A DNA stretch of 20,088 nucleotides from Pelomyxa schiedti (lineage: Eukaryota; Evosea; Pelobiontida; Pelomyxidae), in NCBI GenBank assembly GCA_020536535.1, contig JAHLWZ010000704.1, positions 1,496-21,583 on the forward strand, read 5' to 3'. Below are positions 1-8,205 of this stretch, piece by piece. The translations under genes and the position numbers were made by a program. The notes beneath the pieces are model-generated. The model did no database searches and was not told where the DNA came from. It saw nothing but the letters and a program-made list of their open reading frames with translations. Positions within the stretch are counted from its first letter, which is position 1. Each line of letters begins with the position of its first letter.

Positions 1-390
1 GTATGAAAACAACTCATGGTGATTCCACTCATAGGAAGACGGTGAAGGAACGGAGCAGCCGTCAGATGGGAAACAACAGACACTGCCCAACAAGCTGGAC
101 ACACAGAACGACGTGAGGGTGCTGTGGAAGGTGTAGTAGTATGAATTGGGTGATGGTGCAGAAACAATGACACCAAAGGTCGCCGTTGCTGTTGTGGGGG
201 TGGTGGTCGTTAGGAAATCCCACAATTGCCTGAGAAGGGTGGGCTGTGAGGTCATAACGTGCGCAGGGCTTGTTGCACCACAACGGTGGTTGGAAGACGT
301 AGCTAGCCCAATGAACTGGTCACGTGCACTCAGGTGAACGACAAATGTGGGTTTATGCAGAGTCGTTCCTGCACTGCAAGACATCATCAT
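1..390 (-). CDS. ARDQ-family hypothetical protein, 3' part cut off by window edge
   Basis: The minus-strand frame is open from an ATG at 390 to the window edge, about 130 codons. I do not recognise a named domain. Residues about 22-60 contain ARDQFIGLATSSNHRCGATS followed by PAHVM and LRQLWDF. This matches the opening of the intact gene at 5534-6736 (ARDQLLALVMASHNRCGAMS, then PAR and LWDW) at the same distance from the start, so the two are paralogues. Three ATG codons lie in tandem at 382-390, and the first was taken as the start. The neighbouring reading frame upstream ends at 387, so the gene lies immediately downstream of the weak 387-908 gene. Function is unknown. The C-terminal half and the stop lie outside the window. 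Confidence 0.65.
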   Translation of the reverse strand, partial: MMMSCSAGTTLHKPTFVVHLSARDQFIGLATSSNHRCGATSPAHVMTSQPTLLRQLWDFLTTTTPTTATATFGVIVSAPSPNSYYYTFHSTLTSFCVSSLLGSVCCFPSDGCSVPSPSSYEWNHHELFSY

Positions 391-908
391 CCAGGCTTTC
401 TTGGAAAGAGATAAGAGAGACTGATGATAATTTTGACATCCAACAAAACACACAAAAAACAAGCAAAACTGGGCACGTGCCCGCCGCTGTTTATGAAACG
501 ACAGACAAAAAAAGAAAGTGTGGTGTGCACCGACACTGTCAACGATTCCTTTGACCATGGGGGTGACTGCGCCGTGACCATCAGAATCCTCCCACAAGTT
601 GATGAATGTGGGAGTGCTGCCGGGGTCGACGCCAAGAACAACCCACTACTGACTGACATCGATGAGGTTACTTGGTCTTCTGATCTGGATGTGCCCCTCC
701 ACCCCTCCCATTCTTGTGGCGGGGAACTCCTCACAGGCCAAGTAGTTGATGGACACATAGTAGCCGCAGACTGAAACGATGGAGGATGTTGCGTGTTGTT
801 GTGCTGCGATTGTGATTGAGACACAAAGGACATCGGTGATCTTCTGTTGATGTTGTTTTTGGCATCGTCGTCCCTGTTACTGCGTCGTTTCGGGTCGTCG
901 TCCTCCAT
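387..908 (-). CDS. Hypothetical protein, charged N-terminus, structure uncertain
   Basis: An ATG at 908 opens a frame beginning MEDDDPKRRSNRDDD, and the frame stays open to a stop at 387. The first 60 nt are GC-rich and charged, as at other gene starts here. The start is only 47 bp past the ROCO stop at 956, which fits the tight spacing of this strand. After about 50 residues the same-frame product becomes Ser/Thr/Pro-rich and less convincing. A second minus frame across the same bases reads GYYVSINYLACEEFPAT and then GGVEGHIQIRR, which looks more protein-like, so an intron or frameshift near 760-790 is possible. No known domain was recognised. The last 50 codons, rich in Phe and Leu, may be intron or untranslated sequence. 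Confidence 0.3.
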   Translation of the reverse strand: MEDDDPKRRSNRDDDAKNNINRRSPMSFVSQSQSQHNNTQHPPSFQSAATMCPSTTWPVRSSPPQEWEGWRGTSRSEDQVTSSMSVSSGLFLASTPAALPHSSTCGRILMVTAQSPPWSKESLTVSVHTTLSFFVCRFINSGGHVPSFACFLCVLLDVKIIISLSYLFPRKPG

Positions 909-955
909 CGAAATCAAATGTGGCTACAGTTCACAGAAATCAGGGTAATCCCTGA

Positions 956-3900
956 TTACAACTCCGGACTTGTGAAGTATCCCCAAGCACGAAGGAGGCT
1001 GGTGATTGAAGGCCTGTTCAATGGGTCGGCAACAAGGCACAATGAAATGACCTGGCGTGCCCATAATGGCAGGGGGTATCTGGTGGCAGTTGCTGTGGTT
1101 GTGTGGGTTCTGTTTTTGGTGTTGGTACCAACAAGAACCCTTGGTGCCGTGAATGAGGATGAGGATTGTGGTGTTTGTGGTGATGTTGTTGTGGCGCAGT
1201 TGTCAATATCAACAACAAAGGTGCCGCGGGCGAGTGCACTGCCAACTTGGAACCTCTCAAAAAGCTCAGGGTGTCTCCGGCGTGAACCCAGTTTCACTTT
1301 TGGCACTGTGGTGCAAGTTAGCCGGAACCGGAATTTTCTATCTTTATTATTCTGGAATAAATAAATACATAAATGCAAGTACCGGGTTTGGTTGCGGCAC
1401 TTTGTCCTGACGGGATTGATTTTTTCCGGGGTCTGGATTTGTTGGCAGTTTGTGCCGGGTGCGTTTTGCATGAGGGGGCTGATTTGAGGGCAACAAAGGA
1501 TCGTGGTCCAACAACATTGTGAACAAGAATTCCTTTTGTGTGACTGTGAGAATGGAAGTGCGTTTATATTTATTTCAAGATAACAGGGATAAATACCGAA
1601 ATCCCACACATCACCCTCAGTGCTGAATATGGTTCTCCCATGAAGTACGGATTCAGGTGTGTCTGCAGCGCCGCTCTCACCATGGGCACCCGGAATCTTC
1701 CCGAGTGTGATCTTGGTGTTGTTGAGTTTTTTTTTTTTTGCACAATCTGGGGAGGAGACACCTTTGCCAAAGGGTCAGACACGGCTGGATCCAAGGAAGT
1801 GATCAACACATTCCCTGCGATGAAAGTTTTTATCAATCACTCGAGAGGAAGAGTGTGGGCACAAACCAATGTGAACATCACCATGGATTATTGGGGGATA
1901 CTGGTCATGCAGGTGCTTCAGGCCCCACGCAACGTCAGTGAGGATACGTTCCCGAAGGTGCATTGGAAGAACTTCCTCCAACAACGCTCCTTGCCGGAAC
2001 TTCTCATCGGTAGGGTCAACACACAATACTTTCAGCAAGTCTGCCAATGAAACCACCTGTTGTGTGTTGAATGTGTTGAACTTGGAGGGAAGCAGGTGAG
2101 GAGTGCTGCAAAATGGCAGATCAGACTCACTATTTCCCAACAGTGATGTGCCCTTGTTGTTCAAGCCAAAGAACTTCGTTACGTTCTTGTGGTCAACGTT
2201 GCTCAATGTAGTGGCTTCTGCTGTAAGAAGCGATTTCACAAGTTCGTCATCTGGCTCACTGTCATCAAAACTGTAATACCTGAAATACGAAGTGACGCGT
2301 GCTCGTTCTTCACCCGTTGGACCATCATCCCTTCTTGTCACATTTGGTACCAATCCACTGATTTTGGTGATTGTGCTGCCACTGGTGGGTGTAGGGTGCA
2401 GTAAATCTTCCGGAACAAGCTGAGCAAATCCCAGTTGTACATGCTTCGGGCAGAGCGGTGCAGTCGTGGTCTGATTACGGCCCAATCGGGCCTCAGCGAT
2501 CTCTTTGAATGAGATGTAACTGTGGGTCACTGAAGGTGGAACCAACTTGTTTGTGGCTATTTGAGGCTTACGGCGTAAACTTTTAATCAGGCACTTTGGG
2601 CAAGGAAACAAGGGCTCCAATGAAGTGTTCTCAAACAGTGAGCGAGTAGTTCTACTGAGTAAGTAAAGTGCAGAGGTCATCAGGTTGTTCTTCCAGTTGA
2701 TTTCCTCTTCCGGTGAGCAGATTGTTTCCATGGCAACAATCACTTTTGTGTCTCCTGTGACTTTGTCAACAACCCGCTGCATCAGCATGTGGAACAAAGT
2801 ATCACTTTTTTCCTCATCCCCGAACCCTTTGAGGATCGTCAGACCATCCCTCCAAAGCATTCTTGGAGTGGAATGTGGAATGCTGCACAGTGAACACATG
2901 ACTGCTGCAAATGCCTCAGCAGGAAGAAATCCAAACTGGAGAACGCATACATGAAATGCTCTGAATTGTACTTGTTCATAAAACTGCCAGGAGGCAACAT
3001 CAGGTGGGGTGCCAAGGGAAAATGATGAGCGGTGTTGTTTGCCAAGTACATCCAACCATATTGCTCTGTCTCCCTCAAATTTGAGGGACCTGAAACCACT
3101 CAATTCACTGAAGACGGAATTCTTCATTGCCGAACTGGCCTCAGTGAACCAGGATGGCTGCAAAACAACAATCTCATTGTTGCTGCCTGGCACCGCACCA
3201 CCTGCTTTGCCTGCGAAATACCTCTGCCTGAAGTGGAAAATGGATCCCACGTCTGACAGCCAGTCAAAGCACGCCCCCATTTCCTCTTGCTCATTGTTCT
3301 GGTTTCTTTTGCCAGTGATTCTCCCCACACCACACTCCCGTGCGGTTCTTACCAGTAGAGACCATCTCGGAATGAATGGTTCCGTTTTTGCTCTTGCAAT
3401 CAGGACACCTTGCAGCTTCACCCAGCTTCGTGGAACATAGTATGTTGCAGTGGTGGTGGTGGTCTCAAGTGCATGACTGATAGCCTGTACAATCTCAAAG
3501 CTTATTGATCCCTCTGGGTTCTGCTCACTCCAAGCATAGCCAGATCCATCAGCCAAGCGCACTGCAAATAACCCACGAAAATCAATCCTCGATTTCCAGT
3601 ACTGATTGATGGAGGTGAACAAGCCCTTGAATTCCTCCCTCAAGTACTCAGAAGGATAAAAACCTGCAAGAATTACCTTTGCTCTGGTGTGAACAGTGCA
3701 TAAACTGGCACGGGCTCTATTGCTGTTGTGGCATTCATCAATTTGATGGAGCCAGAAGTTCAATTTGGCAGGTGCTGCTTTCTTACTGACAAATGAACCA
3801 TCAAAAACAAGCATAAAAACAGAATCAGTGAAAAAGAAGCATGGGTAAAATGGGTCCCAGTCCTCATCACTCCCCCCTGAAAAGAGGTGTCATGAGAGGG

Positions 3901-5427
3901 AACGGTGCAATAATCACAAACCTAACTCCCATGCTGTCCAAGAAAGCTCGGGTACATCATTCTTCTGCAAATTGAATGGTTTGTGAACTTGAATGACTGG
4001 AGAACTGGTTTCTGACTTTGTGCCGTGGAGCTTCACCTTTGTTTTGAGTTTGTTCTCCAAAGCATTTCAGCAATCCAGTTTTCAGAGGCTGAGGTCCCCC
4101 AACAACTACGATTCTTTGGTTGTGGTGTAGCTTGACTGGAATTTCTCCGAACAGCAGGAAAAGTTTAGTCATAGACCATTCTTTACTCCTAAAACGTGAG
4201 GGAAGGCCTTTAAGAGGGTTTCCAATAAGTTCCACATGGTCCACTCTTGCATGGGGGAGCCATCCAGGAAAAGCATTGATGGAGTTGTCAGACAAGTTAA
4301 GTGTCTCACATGTGATTCCTGGGATGCAATCCAATGAAAGTGATGGCAGGTTTATGCATGAGACATGGAATTTATTCCTTGAAAAGAGAACCTCTTTCAC
4401 AGCAGGCCAATTCCCAGCTTTCACCCATGCCTCTAGTGCCAGTTTTTGAACAGTATCGGCCTTCACTGAGAAGAGCTGCAACATTGTTCGAACACTTGGA
4501 GGAGCCATCCACTTAACATCAATGTCAATTGACCCTTCCTGTTGAAATGCTTCCCCGCTTGTGTTGGGCCAGGGAAAAAGAGAGGCCACAGTTAAACCTT
4601 GGGATTTGTTAGAATAAAACAGAAAGAAAAGTTGCACCTTGGCGAGGTTGCTGTCTGTTGAGTGCCACTTGAGAAATTGAATGTACTAATGCCTTCAAAG
4701 AACTTGGGTTGAAGGAGCACTTGATAACCTTGTCTGCAGTCATCTGGCATTGTCAGTATTCAAAAGGAAGTACAAATGCACACACAAGAAATGACCCAGT
4801 AAATAGTGCTTCATCCTGATCCCCCAAGGAGAGAGTGAACTTGTCACAGGTGTTGAGCAGAATCAAAGGCACCGAGCCACCCCACCTTACATTCTGGAGC
4901 AGATTCCGCCATGAATATTCACTGTCCTTAATGTGGGTGTTGGGGACTATAACCACCACCACAACAGAACTCTCTGTATTCACCCACACATTGTGCGCCT
5001 TCACCAAACTCCCGTCATACTGAAACGCAACACAACCAACATGATCACTGTCGGTTGCCGCCGTTGATGATGACGATGTCGATGTCGATGTCGATGTCGT
5101 CGGTTGTTGGGCAGGAGGAGCCCGAGGGAGGAATTGTGGGTCGGTGACGGTGAGTCTCGTTGGTGTTTTTCCGCCGAGCCCGGGGAGCTGCGATACCACA
5201 CGAGCGCGAACCAACGCGTCGAACAACTCGGGGACCCCTTGCGCTTCGGCCCCTCCGTTGGGCTCGAAGACCGTGCACACGTGACAGTTGACTGTCTTGG
5301 ATGATGTGTTGCTGTTGTTGTTTACAGTTATGGGTGTTGTTGTTGTTGTTGTTGTTGTTTCGGGTGATGATTGTGATGGTCGTCTGCCGCCACCAGCCGC
5401 ACCATTGTCACTACGTTTTGTCTTCAT
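956..5427 (-). CDS. ROCO family protein (LRR-Roc-COR-kinase), catalytically degenerate
   Basis: The proposed exons, 5' to 3', are 5427-4796, 4733-4638, 4557-4037, 3996-3922, 3876-1867, 1814-1762, 1711-1597, 1532-1383 and 1305-956. They total 4002 nt, or 1333 aa, and all eight introns are GT-AG (40-80 bp). Residues 1-210 are Thr/Ser-rich and then hydrophobic. LRRs (ETLNLSDNSINAFPGWLP, HVELIGNPLKGLPS) lie at about 330-380. Roc lies at about 390-540 (GGPQPLKT, AWELGGSDEDW, FMLVFD), COR at about 600-700 (YYVPRSWVKLQGVLI, IVVLQPSWF), and a kinase fold at about 960-1330. The kinase shows HKNVTKFFGL, HGDVHIGNVLI, SDPLAK, TPESVL, GDVWDFG and LVADPLNRPS. The exon joins fall inside HGDVHIG|NVLI, DPLAK|ITLG and DVWDFG|ILV, which supports the splicing. 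ROCO proteins usually couple GTPase and kinase signalling. Here both active sites look altered, so a scaffold role is inferred. The junctions at 4734-4795, 1533-1596 and 1306-1382 are the least certain. Confidence 0.85.
5075..5098. repeat. Hexanucleotide microsatellite (GATGTC)4
   Basis: Four perfect tandem copies of GATGTC lie inside ROCO exon 1. On the coding strand they encode an alternating Thr-Ser run. The repeat probably expands by slippage within an unstructured linker. Confidence 0.9.
5334..5360. repeat. (GTT)n trinucleotide repeat
   Basis: A nearly perfect run of GTT/TTG triplets lies near the 5' end of the ROCO coding sequence. On the coding strand it is ACA/AAC-type and encodes the polythreonine tract close to the N-terminus. 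Confidence 0.85.
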
Positions 5428-5533
5428 TTTTTGATTTCTTTGTGGTTTCTCCGAAAGTGGTTGGAGGAAGACGTGACACTGAGACAGAGGTGATGAATAT
5501 TACCATCATACAAAAAACCCTTTGGGTGTTTTT

Positions 5534-6736
5534 TTATGAGTATCTCCTGACAAGTGGGGTTGCATACCATGGGGAGCCAAAATTGAATGTGCAAACATGC
5601 AAGCCTGTGGCATCAGTAACATCAACACTAGGGTTTAAGCTCCCGTGGCAATGGAACAGGAAGCCTGATTCAGCAATCACAGGGACCAGGAACCTGGGTT
5701 CGAGTACCCTCAGTGGTGCTGTGGTGTTGTTGCAGTCCCATATTTCAGTGCTGTGATCGTGGCCACTCCTTGTGACACAAAAAAGACAGTGGCTCAGCTG
5801 TGACAGCTTGGTAGTGACACGGGAAATGGGCACAATTTCTCCTGATGACTCCTTGACTTCATACACGTTTTGTCTGCTATCCGCTGCACTCCTCAGTGCC
5901 ACAAATAGGACACAATCACCACTGGAATTCCTCATGGTGATACCTGATTCAAATAAAACGGGGGACTCTGGCAGCTTACATTCAGTCAGTCTCAGCATCG
6001 CCAGGTTCCTCGTTGTGTATGACTTGTGAGCATCGACAACCATGAGGATCAGCCGTTTATCATTTCTAGTCCGAATCGCCAGAAGCGCTTCATCTTGCCG
6101 GTGCCTATTGAACGAGACTGAGTGGCACCACGTCCCAACTGGAAAAGCTTCATCAAAACGCACAAACCCAGCAGTGCCTCTGGCAACATCCCCGCCACCA
6201 CAATCACCATCCGTTGCACCGATTTTCACCACATACAACGTGCGCCCACTGCTGTGAATCCACCACATGTGGTTCCCATCCCACCCCCAGAACAGGTTCC
6301 TTGGGTCGTCGTCGGTGACCAACAGCCGGCTCTCCAGGGGGGCATCCAGGTCGTGCATAATGAAGCTCAGGATTCCCTCGCCCGTCAAACACCGCACGAT
6401 GAAGCGGGTTCCCACAATGAGGACGCAGATCGGCTGCTGAAAAGCGTCGCAGGCCGTGGTGTGCGGCTCGCGCAGGTCCCTGGTGACACTCATCAGGGAG
6501 GACGACACCCCAATTGTGAAGTAGACACGGCGGTTGGAGGGGTGCGAGTTCATCACAACGGCGAACACTATCTCGGAGTCGCGGAGGCACCAGTCCCACA
6601 ACGGAGAGGTCGCGAGCGGCGGGAGGGACGCGAAGTGGCGGGCGGGGCTCATAGCTCCACACCGATTGTGGGACGCCATCACCAACGCCAGGAGTTGGTC
6701 TCGCGCACGGAAAGCCGCTGTTGTTGTCGGGTTCAT
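5534..6736 (-). CDS. ARDQ-family hypothetical protein, intact single exon
   Basis: This is an uninterrupted 400-aa frame from an ATG at 6736 (MNPTTTAAFRARDQ) to a TAA at 5534-5536. A longer frame would need a TTG start, so the ATG was chosen. I do not recognise a named domain. Residues about 11-45 carry ARDQLLALVMASHNRCGAMS, PARHF and PLWDW, shared with the truncated gene at 1-390. The rest is made of short hydrophobic strands spaced by polar turns (FWGWDGNHMWWIHSS, WCHSVSFNRHRQDEALLAI), which would fit a beta-rich or propeller-like fold. That is only inference. There is no signal peptide or clear membrane helix. The 5' third is GC-rich and the 3' third less so, as in neighbouring genes. It lies 106 bp upstream of the ROCO start on the same strand. 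Confidence 0.8.
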   Translation of the reverse strand: MNPTTTAAFRARDQLLALVMASHNRCGAMSPARHFASLPPLATSPLWDWCLRDSEIVFAVVMNSHPSNRRVYFTIGVSSSLMSVTRDLREPHTTACDAFQQPICVLIVGTRFIVRCLTGEGILSFIMHDLDAPLESRLLVTDDDPRNLFWGWDGNHMWWIHSSGRTLYVVKIGATDGDCGGGDVARGTAGFVRFDEAFPVGTWCHSVSFNRHRQDEALLAIRTRNDKRLILMVVDAHKSYTTRNLAMLRLTECKLPESPVLFESGITMRNSSGDCVLFVALRSAADSRQNVYEVKESSGEIVPISRVTTKLSQLSHCLFCVTRSGHDHSTEIWDCNNTTAPLRVLEPRFLVPVIAESGFLFHCHGSLNPSVDVTDATGLHVCTFNFGSPWYATPLVRRYS

Positions 6737-6916
6737 TGGTTTGATGTTGATCAAAGGGACGCGAAAAAAATGAAAGATTTTCAGTAAAGCTTCAACCCCA
6801 GGGCCTGTAGGAGTTGTTGTTTTGTGCCCGACAGGGCCCGTGGTTAGAGTCGTTACTGAACATTGACATTATCAAGGAGCGAACCAACTTGTATCTTTTC
6901 AAGGCAAAAACGTGAT
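6737..6916. other. Short intergenic gap between ARDQ gene and MORN gene
   Basis: About 180 bp between the ARDQ gene start and the nearest proposed MORN-gene stop. If a 32-bp intron at about 6978-7009 were removed, the MORN-gene frame would stay open to about 6797, ending near GPCRAQNNNS and filling most of this gap. No RNA gene was recognised. Confidence 0.4.
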
Positions 6917-8128
6917 TCAATGTTGAATTGTGGGTTGGTCCGAATTGGTGGTTTGTTCCTTGTCTGGGCAAGTCCTGTAAGTAAGTAAGGCGTTTATGAG
7001 GGTTACCTCAGAACAGCATACACGGTGCCCACATGGGTGAAACTGGATGTTGTGTGGCCTCTCATCACACACAAGGCAGTTATTTTCACCATTGACGTTG
7101 TCAATTGGAGAGAGAGGTGCCGTGACCGATGCAGTACACCTGTGGTGGCTGCTTGTAAAGGTGTGGATGTGTACTTCGCCAAAGTTATATCCATCACATG
7201 TAAAGGAGTACCATCAGCACCATAGAATGCCTGGTAGTGAGAGCGGAGAAAGCGTCATCCTTTCTGTGGTCATCTTTCTAATGTGAACGCACCTTGAAAC
7301 TTGTCGCCATTCGGGTACTCCATGGTTCCCTTTACAGGAACACCAGTGTATGATGAACCATCCCTGGCCCACCTCTTCGTCCCATTGCCGTACTCCTCGC
7401 TGCACTCCCAGGTGCCTTGATACCTGTCGCCATTTGACCACACCCTCACGCCCTCCCTGTGGAACTTGCCAGACTTCCATTCTCAACATAGCTCCCCCCA
7501 GGGTCCTTGAGCAGGCTCTTGTCACCAAACAGCATCCTTCCCGTTCCGCTCATCAACGGCCCTGGTCAAACCGGCCCCAGTATATCGTACCTGTCTCCGG
7601 CGACCTCCACATCCCACGCCCATGCATCTGGTCGTTCTGCCACTCATACCCAGAGTACACAATCGCAGATACAAAATCAAACTCATCGACCGATGCTCCA
7701 CGCCGGCTCTGCACGCCCCACCCCTCCCTCACATTGTCGTGTGTGGCACTGTCCCATGCCCACCCACCCTCGTACCGGTCGACCCCGTTGGGGTGGCGCC
7801 AGATGCCGTGGGTCCAGTGGCCACTCGTGGACTGGCCGATGTACGAGCTGCCGTCGGGCCACGACCGCCAGCCCCAGCCTTCCTGGACGCCGCCGCGCCA
7901 CTCGCCGTCGTACACAGAACCGTCGATCCAGGTGCCCCGGCCCCGGCCGTTCATTTGGCCCTCGAGCCACTCGCCGTCGTAGTGTGCGCACCCCGGGACG
8001 GGTCCCCTCCTGGCGACAGCGACTTCGACCGAGAAAGTGCCCTTGCCGTCCGCTTTGTTGTTCACGAGCCTCCCCGTGTAGTTTCCCTCAGGGGCGAAGA
8101 CTGTGGCCACCCTGACCTGGTCCGTCAT
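6917..8128 (-). CDS. MORN-repeat protein with C-terminal partial RING finger; frame problems
   Basis: Exon 1 runs from an ATG at 8128 to 7558 (190 codons) and carries MORN repeats (YDGEWLEGQMNGRGRGTW, YDGEWRGGVQEGWGW, DRYEGGWAW). MORN repeats form extended beta scaffolds that often bind membranes or cytoskeleton. A GT-AG intron at 7482-7557 (76 bp) restores frame into WKSGKFHREGVRVWSNGDRY and MEYPNGDKFQGAF. However, the bridged sequence also reads MORN-like (SGTGRMLFGDKSLL). The frame then meets TGA at 7270-7272 and another TGA four codons later. It resumes in the same frame and reaches NNCLVCDERPHNIQFHPCG followed by HRVCC, the first half of a C3HC4 RING of the ubiquitin-ligase type. The later cysteines are missing (CPDK in place of CPxC). 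A 105-bp GTAAAG...CAG intron from codon CCT would skip both TGAs but would also delete a MORN repeat. A decaying gene or assembly indels are the alternatives. Confidence 0.65.
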
Positions 8129-8205
8129 TTTTTGCGTTTATTACAAAGGAAAATGTTGGGAGGTGATGCTTCCATCAAAAAAAAATAACCCCTTCAAATA
8201 GGAGA

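Noticed and set aside
424-774. Plus-strand 116-codon frame near the left edge
   Set aside because: No recognisable motif, and it lies opposite a minus gene start and among minus-only genes; kept as a weaker alternative only.
6122-6787. Long plus-strand frame opposite the ARDQ gene
   Set aside because: It mirrors the GC-rich 5' part of a well-supported minus gene and carries no family motif.
7254-7272. UGA decoded as an amino acid (code change or selenocysteine)
   Set aside because: TGA appears to be the normal stop of the SRP receptor gene, and no other well-supported gene has in-frame TGA; local decay, splicing or indels explain the MORN case more simply.
7350-8188. Several plus-strand frames over the MORN gene
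   Set aside because: Pro/Arg/Ser-rich products of antisense GC-rich repeats; the minus strand shows clear MORN periodicity.
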